Shown: positions 9,316 to 18,203, numbered from the stretch's first letter. The stretch: DNA of 64,000 nt from Synechococcaceae cyanobacterium (GCA_947378425.1 CANCJV010000002.1:90926-154925), one strand, 5' to 3'. Notes: generated by a model from the letters alone, not told the origin. Numbers and translations: made by a program.

Positions 9316-10848
9316 TCAGGCCTGGCTGGAGGCCCCAGCGAGCCTCAGCTCCTGACCCTGGCGTTGCAGCAGCTGACGGCAGGCCATCAGGGCCGTGAGG
9401 CTGACCCCGGCGGTGCCTTCGCCGGGGTGGATCGAATCGCCGCACAGCCATAGCCCCGGCAGCGGCGTGCGGCTGGCCAGGCCGAAGGGGCCGAAGCGCA
9501 GGGGATGCTGGCCCAGGCCTCCCACCCAGCCCCAGGGCCGGCCGGTCCAGCCGGCGAAGCCCCGGGGCGTGGCCAGTTCCCGATGGATCCACGGCTCCGC
9601 TCCGAGCTGCAGCACCTGGGCCAGGCCGGCCTGGATCCCGGCCATGGCGCTCTGTTTGCGGGCCTGATAGCTGGCCTCGTCGCCCTCGAACCAGGCCCGG
9701 GCCGGGGTGAACACACTGGCGATCACCGTGGCCTGCCCCGCTGGCGCCCTCCCATCACCCTCCTGGCTGATCGAGACGAACAACGGCCCCGGTGCTGCCC
9801 AGTCGAGCTGCAGGTGGGAGGCACACTCCGGCGGCAGCAAGCTGCGTTCGAGGGCGCCATAGAACACCAGGGCGCCGCTCGGTTCCGGCAGGTGCTCCAA
9901 GCGGCGCTGGTAGCGGCTGGGCAGCTGGCCCCCCAGCAGCTCCGGCAGGCTCTGGGGCGGCAGGGTGACGACCACATCGCGGGCCTGGATCAGCACGGGG
10001 CGCTGCCCGGCCGCTTCCGCCTGCACCTGCCAGCCCCCTGACGCGCCGCTGGCTTCGAGCTTCTGCACCCGGTGGCGCAGGCGCAGCCGCCCGCCCGCCT
10101 GGGCCAGGCCTTGTTCCAGGGCCTCGGCCAGGGCCTGCATCGAACCCTGCAGATGCCACAGGCCCAGAGGCTCCTGCACCATCGAGAGCACGGTGGCGCC
10201 GTAGAGAGCTGCCGTGCGCTGGGCCGGTTCCTGGGAATAGAGCCTGAGTTGCAGATCGAGGAAGCGCCGCAGGCGCTGATCGCCGCCGCAGCCGCACAGG
10301 TTCTGCAGATCGGCGATGCTCGCCGTGGTCAGCAGGCCGCTGAGCAGCGTGTCGCCTCCGAGTGCCCCCACCAGTTGAGCCAGATCCCACCAGCTGCGGG
10401 GCGGCAGCACGGGATCCCGGGCCGCGAACGCCCAGTTGGCGTGATGGATCGCCTCACAGAGGCGCCAGAAGCGCTCGCTGCCTGGAAATTGGCGTTGGCG
10501 TTCCTGGCGCCAGCGATCGGGATCCCGGTGGATCCGCACCGGCGCCTGTCCATCGGCCAGATCCACCACGCAGCCGGGATCCAGGGGTTCGGCCGCCGGT
10601 GGCGTCACGTTCAGATGCTCGAACAGGCGCTGATGAATCCCGCCGCTCTCCAGCCCCGCCACCTGGGTGGCCCCGACATCGAACACGTAGGGGCCGCGGC
10701 GGAAGGTGCCGGCACATCCGCCGCTCTGGTGGTGAGCCTCCAGTACCTCCACGCGCTGGCCCGCCCTGGCGAGCAGGCTGGCGGCCGTGAGTCCAGCGAT
10801 ACCGGCACCCACCACGGCCACATCGCAGGAGCAGACTTCGCCCGCCAT
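9316..10848 (-). CDS. crtD: CrtD-type carotenoid C-3',4' desaturase (FAD oxidoreductase)
   Basis: A 510-residue flavoprotein. The N-terminal dinucleotide-binding motif is VAVVGAGIAGLTAASLLARAG, followed by the carotenoid-oxidoreductase block GGCAGTFRRGPYVFDVGATQ. The C-terminus holds LWLCGDSIHPGEGTAGVSLT, typical of the CrtI/CrtD/CrtO superfamily. CrtD introduces the 3',4' double bond of myxoxanthophyll-type carotenoids; membership in the CrtD branch is by overall resemblance. The ATG at 10848 is preceded by a strong ribosome site, AAGGAGG (plus-strand CCTCCTT, 10856-10862), so the longer open frame to 11052 is rejected. It is divergent from the kinase-like gene at 10895. Confidence 0.8.
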   Translation of the reverse strand: MAGEVCSCDVAVVGAGIAGLTAASLLARAGQRVEVLEAHHQSGGCAGTFRRGPYVFDVGATQVAGLESGGIHQRLFEHLNVTPPAAEPLDPGCVVDLADGQAPVRIHRDPDRWRQERQRQFPGSERFWRLCEAIHHANWAFAARDPVLPPRSWWDLAQLVGALGGDTLLSGLLTTASIADLQNLCGCGGDQRLRRFLDLQLRLYSQEPAQRTAALYGATVLSMVQEPLGLWHLQGSMQALAEALEQGLAQAGGRLRLRHRVQKLEASGASGGWQVQAEAAGQRPVLIQARDVVVTLPPQSLPELLGGQLPSRYQRRLEHLPEPSGALVFYGALERSLLPPECASHLQLDWAAPGPLFVSISQEGDGRAPAGQATVIASVFTPARAWFEGDEASYQARKQSAMAGIQAGLAQVLQLGAEPWIHRELATPRGFAGWTGRPWGWVGGLGQHPLRFGPFGLASRTPLPGLWLCGDSIHPGEGTAGVSLTALMACRQLLQRQGQELRLAGASSQA

Positions 10849-10894
10849 CGATCGGCCTCCTTGAAGGCGGCATGCTGGCAGTGCCCCACAGCCC

Positions 10895-11905
10895 GTGGAG
10901 AGGATGGCGCCACGCAGCGATCCCCTGCTGAGTTGGTTGGCGGAGCGGTTCGGGTTCGAATTGCTGCGGCGCCGCCCGATCGCCGGCGGCTCCAGCCACA
11001 GCACCTGGTGCCTGGAGCTGGCCAGCGGCGGCCCCCTGTTCGCCAAGATCACCGATCAGCGCCATCGGCCCTGGCTGGAGATGGAGCTCGATGGCCTGCG
11101 GGCCCTGGCCGTGGCCAATGCCGCTGCTGTCGCTGCAGCCGCCTCAGCCGGCGGGGCCCCGGGGCTGCGGCTGCCTGAGCCCCTGGCACTCGAGAGCTTG
11201 GGGGGGCAGGCGGTGCTGCTGCTGTCCTGGCTCGATCTCGGTGGCTCTTCGCGGCATGAGGTCGGCGGCGCTGGCGATCCAGTCGCTGATCTGGAGGCCA
11301 CGGGCTGGCGCGGCCTCGGGGCCGCCCTGGCCGGGCTGCATCGTCAGAGCCTGGTACAGGCCTGCGCCCCGGGGGATCGGCTCGATGGCCATTTCGGCTG
11401 GCCCCGGGACAACGTGATCGGTGCCACTCCCCAGCTCAACGGCTTGCTGCCGGATTGGGGAACTTTTTTTGTCGAGCGCCGGCTCGCCCCCCAGCTGGAG
11501 CTCCTGGCCCGCCAGGGCGGGGCGCTGCGGGGGGGCAGGGAGCTGCTAGAGCGCCTGCCGAGCTGGCTGGAGCCGCACCGTCCCGAGGCCTGCCTGGTAC
11601 ACGGTGATCTCTGGGGCGGCAATGCCGGCCTCTGCCGCGACGGCCGGGGTGCCCTGTTCGATCCAGCGGTGCACCGGGCGGATCGGGAGGTGGATCTGGC
11701 GATGGCCCGGCTGTTCGGAGGGGTGCCGGAGCGGTTCTTCAGCGGCTACGAGCAGGTGTGGCCGCTGCCGGCTGGCCATCAGCAGCGGCGGCCGCTGTAC
11801 AACCTGTATCACCTGCTCAACCACGCCAATCTGTTTGGCGCCGGCTACCGGCACCAGGCCCAGCACCAGATCGATGGGCTGCTGGATCAGATCTCATCCC
11901 GATGA
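10895..11905 (+). CDS. Fructosamine/ketosamine-3-kinase family protein
   Basis: The 336-residue product belongs to the aminoglycoside-phosphotransferase-like fold: a Gly-rich GGSSHSTWCLEL strand, FAKIT (catalytic Lys), the Brenner-type loop LVHGDLWGGNAG (about 240), and a metal-binding FDPAVHRADREVDLAM block. Ketosamine kinases phosphorylate sugars attached to protein lysines and so start deglycation. GTG at 10895 opens the frame; ATG at 10904 is an alternative. The spacing to crtD is 46 bases, so the two share one promoter region. Confidence 0.88.
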   Translation: MERMAPRSDPLLSWLAERFGFELLRRRPIAGGSSHSTWCLELASGGPLFAKITDQRHRPWLEMELDGLRALAVANAAAVAAAASAGGAPGLRLPEPLALESLGGQAVLLLSWLDLGGSSRHEVGGAGDPVADLEATGWRGLGAALAGLHRQSLVQACAPGDRLDGHFGWPRDNVIGATPQLNGLLPDWGTFFVERRLAPQLELLARQGGALRGGRELLERLPSWLEPHRPEACLVHGDLWGGNAGLCRDGRGALFDPAVHRADREVDLAMARLFGGVPERFFSGYEQVWPLPAGHQQRRPLYNLYHLLNHANLFGAGYRHQAQHQIDGLLDQISSR

Positions 11906-11968
11906 CCTGCTGACCATGAATGGCAGCAGCTGAGGCAGGGCACGCATCCTGGCTGGCTCGGGCAATGT

Positions 11969-12022
11969 CATCGAATGCCGAAGCCAGCCATTCAGAAACG
12001 ATGCTGGCCTCGGCATTCGATG
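11969..12022. other. Long perfect-looking hairpin between convergent genes
   Basis: Two 20-base arms (11969-11988 and 12003-12022) pair with a single mismatch around a 14-base loop: CATCGAATGCCGA-A-GCCAGC against GCTGGC-C-TCGGCATTCGATG. It sits in the 535-base gap (11906-12440) between the kinase-like gene and the CAAD gene, which run towards each other. No T-run follows, so it is not a classical terminator; it may be an RNA 3'-end structure or a small palindromic element. The rest of the gap shows no gene. Confidence 0.6.
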
Positions 12023-12383
12023 GCTCGCTGATGAGGGACCGAACCGATCGATTCCCGTCGCTTCAGTGCCACCGGCAGGGCCAGAAGGGCTCCAGCCCAT
12101 GGGCTCCTGACACCGGTTCCGTGGCCATGAATAGCTTCGCCCGTAGCCGGCTGGGCATGGATTCGCTCGCCGCCTGGACCAGGTCGGAGCCTGGATGGCT
12201 GCGGCCCGCTGCGGCGAAACCCTCGTCGGGTGCTCACTGGATGGAGGCTTGCGGGGTCCCATCCAGCAGCGCTCCTCCGGCAGTGGCCCAGCCGAAGGCC
12301 GCACGACGAGCGACAGGAGGTCAGCCCGCCGAACCATCAACCGGCCCACCAGAAACCATTCACAGAGGAAAAAACGATCCAAC

Positions 12384-12410
12384 AAAAAGCCCGCCTGATC
12401 AGGCGGGCTT
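12384..12410 (-). terminator. Rho-independent terminator of the CAAD gene
   Basis: A ten-base stem (AAGCCCGCCT / AGGCGGGCTT) with a GATC loop is followed, on the minus strand, by a T-run (AAAAA on the plus strand at 12384-12388). It lies 31 bases past the stop of the CAAD gene. Confidence 0.85.
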
Positions 12411-12440
12411 GCAAACTCAGGATTGAAGCTGCCCGGCAAC

Positions 12441-12851
12441 TCAGCCCAGGTATTCCTTGCGCAGACCCTGAACCTTCTCGATCACGGCGTTGCGCTTCTC
12501 GCCGGTGGTGAGATTGTCCCAGCTCCACTTGCCGACGATGACCAGGCCGAGCAACTCCAGCAGGCCCGGAATGATCGGCAGCAGATTGATCGTGTCCAGC
12601 ACCCCTTTGATCAGGATCTGGGCGACGATCACCGCCAGGATGATGCCGGAAGCCCTGCCGATCTTGCCCATCTGGGCCCAGTCCACCTTGTCGAGGGTCT
12701 CGTTGACCTTGCCGATGACCTCGCCGTAGCGCTCGCTGAAATCGAAGCCCCCTTCGCCCTGGCCGCCTGAAGCCTGCCCGCTGGAAGACGTGGTGGCTTC
12801 TACGCTCTCCATGACCTCGGTGGTGGTGTCACTGGTGGTGGTGTCACTCAT
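12441..12851 (-). CDS. CAAD domain-containing thylakoid membrane protein
   Basis: 136 residues: a Ser/Thr/Glu-rich N-terminus, then the CAAD domain (cyanobacterial aminoacyl-tRNA-synthetase appended domain) with two hydrophobic helices, ASGIILAVIVAQILIKGVL and LLPIIPGLLELLGLVIVG, and a conserved WSWDNL - EYLG tail. Free-standing CAAD proteins sit in thylakoid membranes and resemble plant CURT1. The start ATG at 12851 gives the usual acidic leader. A strong terminator follows the gene. Confidence 0.85.
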   Translation of the reverse strand: MSDTTTSDTTTEVMESVEATTSSSGQASGGQGEGGFDFSERYGEVIGKVNETLDKVDWAQMGKIGRASGIILAVIVAQILIKGVLDTINLLPIIPGLLELLGLVIVGKWSWDNLTTGEKRNAVIEKVQGLRKEYLG

Positions 12852-12894
12852 GGAGGGGAGCACTCGCGCAGGGATTGGGCGGTAACTTACCGCT

Positions 12895-13413
12895 GTGGAC
12901 CCGCACTCGCCAGGGGAGATCCGGATTGGTCGGCGGGCGCTGACGGTTCTGCAGGCCGATCTGAGCCGGGCCCTGCCACTGGAAGGTTGCGCATTGCCGG
13001 TGGGGCTGATCGAAGGCCCCGTCTGGCGGATCCGGCGCATCTGGCCCTGCCGCAACATCTGGGAGCCTGCCGTCGAGCGCGCTCAGCGCTTCACGATCGA
13101 TCCCCGCGAGCAACTCATGGCCCAGCGCTGGGCCAGGGAGCGCGGCTGGCATGTGCTGGGTTCGGCCCACAGCCATCCGGCCAGCGAGCCCGTGCCCTCG
13201 CGCATCGATCGCCTGCTGGCCTTCACGCCCGCCCTGATGCTGATCCTGGGGCGCGCCGAATCCGTCGGTGCGCCGGACCCGATCGCGGCCACAGGCGTGC
13301 TGCCGCCCAGGGGGACGGAGGAGGCCCAGTGGGCCCTCGCAGCCTGGTGGCTGGAGGGGGAAGGGCAGGCCGAAGGCCCTTGCCGGCGTCTGGCATGGAG
13401 AATGGAGCACTGA
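12895..13413 (+). CDS. M67-family (JAMM/MPN) metallopeptidase
   Basis: The 172-residue protein holds a complete JAMM zinc motif, HSHPASEPVPSRID (His92, His94, Ser102, Asp105), and an upstream Glu30 in LPLEGCALPVG that fits the catalytic glutamate. Bacterial JAMM proteins cut C-terminal peptides from ubiquitin-like sulfur carriers, and this gene lies 49 bases before an E1-like/rhodanese gene, the usual partner. The GTG at 12895 is the only start that keeps the N-terminal strand. It is divergent from the CAAD gene with 43 bases between them. Confidence 0.85.
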   Translation: MDPHSPGEIRIGRRALTVLQADLSRALPLEGCALPVGLIEGPVWRIRRIWPCRNIWEPAVERAQRFTIDPREQLMAQRWARERGWHVLGSAHSHPASEPVPSRIDRLLAFTPALMLILGRAESVGAPDPIAATGVLPPRGTEEAQWALAAWWLEGEGQAEGPCRRLAWRMEH

Positions 13414-13462
13414 GCCGCGGGCAGACGTTCTGCTGCGGCGTTGGTCCGCGCCTTCTCCAGCC

Positions 13463-14635
13463 ATGCTTCCTCCCGACACCAGCGGTGTTCAGCTCAGCCC
13501 CGATGAGGTGGTGCGCTTTTCGCGCCATCTGATTCTGCCGGAGGTGGGCATGGAGGGCCAGAAACGGCTCAAGGCGGCCTCGGTGCTCTGCGTCGGCACC
13601 GGCGGCCTGGGCTCGCCGCTGCTGCTCTATCTGGCCGCCGCCGGGGTCGGTCGGCTCGGCATCGTCGATTTCGATGTGGTGGACCACAGCAACCTGCAGC
13701 GCCAGGTGATCCACGGCACCAGCTGGGTCGGCAAGCCCAAGATTGAATCGGCCAAGGCCCGCATCCTCGAGATCAATCCCCACTGCCAGGTGGATCTCTA
13801 CGAAACGGCGCTGACCAGCGACAACGCCCTGGAGATCATCGCCGGCTACGACCTGGTCTGCGACGGCACCGACAACTTCCCCACCCGCTATCTGGTCAAC
13901 GACGCCTGTGTGCTGCTGGGCAAGCCCAATGTCTACGGCTCGATCTTCCGCTTCGAGGGGCAGGCGACGGTGTTCAACCTCGATGCCGAAAGCCCCAACT
14001 ACCGCGATCTCTTCCCCGAGCCGCCGCCGCCGGGCATGGTGCCCTCCTGCGCCGAAGGTGGGGTGGTGGGGGTGCTGCCCGGCATCATCGGCGTGATCCA
14101 GGCCACCGAGGCGGTGAAGATCATCACCGGCATCGGCACCACCTTGAGCGGTCGTCTGCTGCTGTTCGATGCCCTGCAGATGAAGTTCCGGGAACTGAAG
14201 CTGCGGCCCGATCCGGAGCGCCCGGTGATCGAGAAGCTGATTGACTATCAGGAGTTCTGCGGAGTCGGTGGTACCGCTCCCGGTCAGGAGGAGGCAGGCG
14301 CCGTGATCAGCATCAGTGTCAAGGAGTTGCAGGCGTTGCTGGCCGGAGATGTCAGCGGCCTGGTGCTGCTCGATGTCCGCAATCCTCCCGAGGCGGAGAT
14401 CGCCGCCATCCCCGGTGCCTTGCTGATCCCGCTGGATCGGATCGAGAGCGGTGAGGCGGTGGAGGAGGTGCGGCGCCTGTCCGAGGGCAAGACCCTCTAC
14501 GTCCACTGCAAGCTGGGCGGCCGCTCGGCCAAGGCCCTGATCGCCCTGGGTCGTCATGGCATCGAGGGGGTGAATGTGGCCGGTGGCATCAACGCCTGGA
14601 GCCAGGAGATCGATCCCTCGGTGCCCCTGTACTGA
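13463..14635 (+). CDS. moeB: MoeB/ThiF-type E1-like adenylyltransferase with C-terminal rhodanese domain
   Basis: 390 residues. The E1 half (1-about 280) has the nucleotide loop CVGTGGLGSPLLLYLAAAG, the DFDVVDHSNLQRQ metal/ATP block, and DGTDNFPTRYLVND. The rhodanese half (about 285-390) carries an active-site Cys349 in HCKLGGRS. Such proteins adenylate the C-terminus of sulfur-carrier proteins (MoaD, ThiS) and load sulfur. The paired CxxC zinc motifs of classical MoeB are not visible; one Cys sits in VPSCAEGG and one in EFCGVGG. ATG 13463 begins shortly before the conserved SRHLILPEVG block. Probable operon with the JAMM gene. Confidence 0.88.
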   Translation: MLPPDTSGVQLSPDEVVRFSRHLILPEVGMEGQKRLKAASVLCVGTGGLGSPLLLYLAAAGVGRLGIVDFDVVDHSNLQRQVIHGTSWVGKPKIESAKARILEINPHCQVDLYETALTSDNALEIIAGYDLVCDGTDNFPTRYLVNDACVLLGKPNVYGSIFRFEGQATVFNLDAESPNYRDLFPEPPPPGMVPSCAEGGVVGVLPGIIGVIQATEAVKIITGIGTTLSGRLLLFDALQMKFRELKLRPDPERPVIEKLIDYQEFCGVGGTAPGQEEAGAVISISVKELQALLAGDVSGLVLLDVRNPPEAEIAAIPGALLIPLDRIESGEAVEEVRRLSEGKTLYVHCKLGGRSAKALIALGRHGIEGVNVAGGINAWSQEIDPSVPLY

Positions 14636-14639
14636 GCCG

Positions 14640-15449
14640 GTGCCGTCCCCGATCGGGCTGCTGCAGTGGCCATCGTTGACCCGGGAGCGACTGGGGAGGC
14701 TTGAGCGGCAGTTCCTGCCCCTGCTGATCGCCGTGTTGGTGCCGATCATGCTGTTGCCGCAGACGGCGACGGGACATCGGGCCGGCAACGCTCTCTTGGC
14801 CAGCTTGATCTCGATCTTGATCGTGCAGTCGATCCGCACCGTGGGCCTGGCCGGTGCCAAGGTCGGTCTTGTCTGGCGTCGGCGGGCCTACTCCTGGTTC
14901 GGTCGGCTGGTGCTGGTCTCGCTGTGGATTCCGGTGCTGTGGGGCAGCTGGCAGCAGCCGGCGATCAAGGCTGCGGTGATGAGTGGCCTCTCGCTGTTCT
15001 TCCTGCTCACCTCGGTGGGGCTGATACGGATTCTGGCCCGGGTGCCGCGGGTCAATGCCCAGGTGATGGCCGGGGCGGCTGCGGGCTATCTGCTGCTCGG
15101 TTTCACCGGCGGGGTGCTGGCCACCGCCACGGAGGTGTACAAACCCGGCAGCTTTCTGATGGGCCATCTGGTCCATCAGCAGCTGCTGCTGGACCGGCTC
15201 ACCTATTACAGCTTCGTCACGATCGCCGGCCTGGGCTATGGCGATGTCGTGCCCGGTAATGCGATCGGCGAGCGATTTGCGATCCTGCTGAGCGTGTCCA
15301 GCACCCTGTATGTGGCCCTGCTGGTGGGGTTGCTGCTGGGGCGCTTCATCGCCTCCCAGGAGCTGCTGCTGCTGGAGGAGGACAGCGTGCTGAAGAGTAG
15401 GAAACCGGCGGCTTTCGACAGCGAGGATGACGATCCAGTGCCTCAGTGA
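14640..15449 (+). CDS. Two-pore-domain-like ion channel protein
   Basis: The 269-residue membrane protein has about six hydrophobic helices and, near its C-terminus, a pore helix plus filter-like segment TIAGLGYGDVVPGN, followed by a last helix (LYVALLVGLLLGRF). The GYGD core is the potassium-channel signature. The start GTG at 14640 lies 4 bases after the moeB-like stop, so the genes are probably cotranscribed. No regulatory (RCK) domain is present. Its C-terminal tail is acidic. The biological role is not evident from the sequence. Confidence 0.8.
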   Translation: MPSPIGLLQWPSLTRERLGRLERQFLPLLIAVLVPIMLLPQTATGHRAGNALLASLISILIVQSIRTVGLAGAKVGLVWRRRAYSWFGRLVLVSLWIPVLWGSWQQPAIKAAVMSGLSLFFLLTSVGLIRILARVPRVNAQVMAGAAAGYLLLGFTGGVLATATEVYKPGSFLMGHLVHQQLLLDRLTYYSFVTIAGLGYGDVVPGNAIGERFAILLSVSSTLYVALLVGLLLGRFIASQELLLLEEDSVLKSRKPAAFDSEDDDPVPQ

Positions 15450-15490
15450 TCCAGTGCTTCAGTGATCCAGCACCTCAGGAGTCCCCGCCC

Positions 15491-16684
15491 TCAGTAATCC
15501 ACGCCCCGCTTGAGATCGACGCCCCGCTCGGCGTAGTGCTTGTGGCACACCATCTCCGAGTGCACGCTGGCCAGGTCGAAGTAGGCGGGGCGGCTCTTGC
15601 AGCGGCCGGTGATGATCACCTCCGTTTCGGCGGGCTTGCGCAGCAGGGTCTGAACGATCGGCTCCACCGGCAGCAACTCAAGATCGACCGTGGGGTTGAG
15701 TTCATCGAGGATCACGGTTTTGTACAGGCCACTGGCAATCGCCGCCCGAGCGATCTCCCAGGCCCGCTCGGCCTCCACGTAGTCGATCGGCTGCTGTTGC
15801 CCGCGCCAGACGATCGCATCGCGGCCGGAGCGCAGGTGATCGACCAGGTGGGGATAGCTTTCCCGCAGGGCGGCGATGGCGGCGTCTTCGGTGTAGCCGC
15901 TGCCGCCCTTGAGCCATTGCAGGATCAGCACCCTGTGGCTCTTGTCCTGACTGATGCCGCGACCGATCGCCTGCAGGGCCTTGCCCAGGGCGCTGGTGGA
16001 CTTGCCCTTGCCTTCGCCGGTGTAGATCTCGATGCCATCGAGACCGGCGGGCTGGTCCTGGCCATCGCCCTCCCCGGCACTGAGGCGCCGGCGGTGGGCG
16101 CGCATCTCGGAGTGCAGATCGGCCAGTTGCACCAGCTGGGGCGGTGCGCCGCGGCCGGTGCAGATCACCTCCATTCCCGCCGGTTTGGCCGAGAGGGTGC
16201 GCACGACCTCGTCGGTTGCGAGCAGCCCCAGATCGAGCACCGGGTTGAGCTCGTCGAGCACCACCACGGAATAGAGGTTGCTGGCGATGGCCCCCTTGGC
16301 GATATCCCAGCCCCGCTGGGCTTCCTGTCGATCGAAGCGCGTGGCCTCCTCGGCGGTGAAAAACTCGCCGCGACCGGTGCGCACCTGATCGATCAGATGG
16401 GGAAAGCCCTGTTGCAGGGCTTCAATGGCGCCGTCCTCGTCGTAGGAGCGGCCGGGGCCCTTGAGAAAGCGCAGCAGCAGCACCCGGGTGCGTTTCTGTT
16501 CGCAGATGCCCAGCCCGATGGTGCGCAGCACCACCCCCAGAGCCGCCTGGCTCTTGCCCTTGCCATCGCCGTCATAGACGTGCAGCTGGCCGTGGTCGCG
16601 CTCCTCGCTGCCGGCGGCGGTGCGGATGCCGATGCCCCGGCCGGTGCCCCGTTGTGGTGTCTGGGTGCTGCTTGAGCCGGCCAT
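15491..16684 (-). CDS. cobO: Cob(I)yrinic acid a,c-diamide adenosyltransferase, tandem two-domain form
   Basis: The 397-residue protein contains two copies of the CobO/BtuR fold in a row. Copy 1 has P-loop GDGKGKSQAALG, then GAIASNLYSVVVLDELNP and CTGRGAPP. Copy 2 has GEGKGKSTSALG, then AAIASGLYKTVILDELNP and ITGRCKSRP. The enzyme transfers adenosyl from ATP to cob(I)alamin precursors in B12 synthesis. Normal CobO is one such domain of about 200 residues. ATG 16684 is used; a hydrophilic stretch of about 33 residues precedes copy 1. It is divergent from larE. Confidence 0.88.
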   Translation of the reverse strand: MAGSSSTQTPQRGTGRGIGIRTAAGSEERDHGQLHVYDGDGKGKSQAALGVVLRTIGLGICEQKRTRVLLLRFLKGPGRSYDEDGAIEALQQGFPHLIDQVRTGRGEFFTAEEATRFDRQEAQRGWDIAKGAIASNLYSVVVLDELNPVLDLGLLATDEVVRTLSAKPAGMEVICTGRGAPPQLVQLADLHSEMRAHRRRLSAGEGDGQDQPAGLDGIEIYTGEGKGKSTSALGKALQAIGRGISQDKSHRVLILQWLKGGSGYTEDAAIAALRESYPHLVDHLRSGRDAIVWRGQQQPIDYVEAERAWEIARAAIASGLYKTVILDELNPTVDLELLPVEPIVQTLLRKPAETEVIITGRCKSRPAYFDLASVHSEMVCHKHYAERGVDLKRGVDY

Positions 16685-16746
16685 TGACGGGGTGTTCAGA
16701 CCCTGATGCTACCCAGGTCGGGCGCTGGTTTTGCCAGGATCAGCCG

Positions 16747-17643
16747 ATGCTGTTCACCCTGCTGGAATCGCTCCCCCCCGAGCTGGAGAGGGCCCTGGAG
16801 GCCCTGCGGCAGCGGATCGCCAGCTGGGATCAGGTGGTGGTGGCCTATTCCGGCGGCGCCGACAGCGCTCTGGTGGCGGCTCTGGCGGTGGAGGCTCTGC
16901 AGGAGCGTGCCCTGGCGATCACCGGGGTCTCCCCTGCCCTGGCCCCCCATCTGCGCCAGGAAGCCCGGGCCCAGGCGGCCTGGCTGGGAGTGCGCCATCA
17001 GGAGCTGGCCACGGCGGAGTTGGCGGATCCGGCCTACAGCGCCAATCCCGAAGATCGCTGCTACGCCTGCAAGCGGGAGCTGCATCGCCTGCTGGCGGCG
17101 ATCGCCGCGGCGGCAGGGGCGGCGGTGGTGCTGGATGGCGTCAACCGCGACGATCTCGGCGACCATCGACCCGGCATCCGTGCCGCCCGGGAGCAGGGGG
17201 TGCGTTCGCCCCTGGCGGAGCTGGGGGTGGACAAGGCCGGCGTGCGTCAGCTTTCCCGGGCCTTGGGGCTGCCCTGGTGGGACAAGCCGGCCCAGCCCTG
17301 CCTGGCCTCCCGCTTTCCCTATGGCGAACCGATCAGTGCCGCCAGGCTGGAGCGGGTGGCGGCGGCAGAAGATTGGCTGCGGCAGCGGGGCTTTGCGCAG
17401 CTGCGGGTGCGTAGCCAGGGCGAAACGGCCCGCATCGAGCTGCCGGCGGATCAGCTGCCGGCGGTGCTGTGGCAACTGGCGGATGGCGCCCTGCGCGAGG
17501 AGCTGGTGGCAGCCTTTTCAACGCTGGGTTTTTCGGCCGTGGGCCTCGATCTTGAGGGGCTGGTGAGCGGCAAGCTCAACCGGGTGCTGGCGAAACAGCC
17601 GCTGGGAACGTCTTATCTCCATGAGAATGAGCGGCAAACCTGA
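16747..17643 (+). CDS. larE: ATP-dependent sacrificial sulfur transferase LarE
   Basis: 298 residues of the PP-loop ATPase family: SGGADSALVAALA (about residue 36) is the pyrophosphate loop, and QPCLASRFPYGE (about 180) holds the cysteine that LarE sacrifices as sulfur donor. LarE builds the nickel-pincer cofactor of lactate racemase from a pyridinium precursor. Neither larB/larC nor a lactate racemase gene is in this window, so its physiological partner here is unknown. ATG at 16747 was preferred over the upstream frame because the MLFTLLESLPPELE helix starts the family. Its stop overlaps a hairpin. Confidence 0.88.
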   Translation: MLFTLLESLPPELERALEALRQRIASWDQVVVAYSGGADSALVAALAVEALQERALAITGVSPALAPHLRQEARAQAAWLGVRHQELATAELADPAYSANPEDRCYACKRELHRLLAAIAAAAGAAVVLDGVNRDDLGDHRPGIRAAREQGVRSPLAELGVDKAGVRQLSRALGLPWWDKPAQPCLASRFPYGEPISAARLERVAAAEDWLRQRGFAQLRVRSQGETARIELPADQLPAVLWQLADGALREELVAAFSTLGFSAVGLDLEGLVSGKLNRVLAKQPLGTSYLHENERQT

Positions 17644-17658
17644 TCAGGCTTGCCGCTC
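17629..17658. terminator. Hairpin between convergent larE and speD
   Basis: GAGCGGCAA (17629-17637) pairs perfectly with TTGCCGCTC (17650-17658), with an inner CCTGATCAGG palindrome as loop extension. It overlaps the larE stop and is 39 bases past the speD stop. No clear T-run is present on either side, so a bidirectional terminator is plausible but not certain. Confidence 0.5.
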
Positions 17659-17696
17659 CCGGGATGGCGTCGGTGGATGGCGGCACCTCCGGTGGA

Positions 17697-18203
17697 TCAG
17701 ACCGGGCTGAGCACGGGATCGCGCTCACTTCCTTCAATCGTGACCGGGGTTTCGCGCCGGAAGCTGGTCAGCTTGTGGCGACCGGCATTGAGCTCCTCGC
17801 AGAGCACCTGGCAGGCCCGTTCCGGCATGGTGTGATCGCCGCAGGTGAACACATCGACCGCCGCATAGCCGGATTCCGGCCAGGTGTGGATCGAGATGTG
17901 GGACTCGGCCAGCAGGGCGAGACCGGTGACTCCCTGGGGTTCGAAGCGGTGGGTGATCAGGTTGAGCAGGGTGGCACCAGCACGCTTTGCTGCTGTCGTG
18001 ATGGTGTCCCTGAGAAAAGCTTCGTCGTCGAGTCGCGAACTGTCACAGTCGTAGAGCTCGAGGATGCAGTGTTTCCCAACCGCGTCGGTGACGTTGGGGC
18101 TGGAGGGAGTCTCGATGGTGCCTTGGGCTTGGGTGGGGAGTGGCTGGTAGGCGGCTCCTTTCCATCCCGGATTGGGGTGGAGACAGGGCAGGCTCTGGTT
18201 CAT
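17697..18203 (-). CDS. speD: S-adenosylmethionine decarboxylase proenzyme
   Basis: A 168-residue bacterial-type SpeD. The core [16 protein letters not shown] is followed by the autocatalytic site [18 protein letters not shown]; the serine after Glu becomes the pyruvoyl group. The [10 protein letters not shown] motif closes the active site. The enzyme supplies decarboxylated AdoMet for spermidine. ATG 18203 gives about 42 extra residues before the conserved core, more than in many relatives; internal starts nearer the core are possible. Its product end faces larE across a hairpin. Confidence 0.93.
   Translation of the reverse strand: MNQSLPCLHPNPGWKGAAYQPLPTQAQGTIETPSSPNVTDAVGKHCILELYDCDSSRLDDEAFLRDTITTAAKRAGATLLNLITHRFEPQGVTGLALLAESHISIHTWPESGYAAVDVFTCGDHTMPERACQVLCEELNAGRHKLTSFRRETPVTIEGSERDPVLSPV

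Noticed and set aside
10849..11052. Upstream extension of crtD to 11052
   Set aside because: A strong ribosome site (10856-10862) directly precedes the ATG at 10848, and the extension overlaps the start of the divergent kinase gene.
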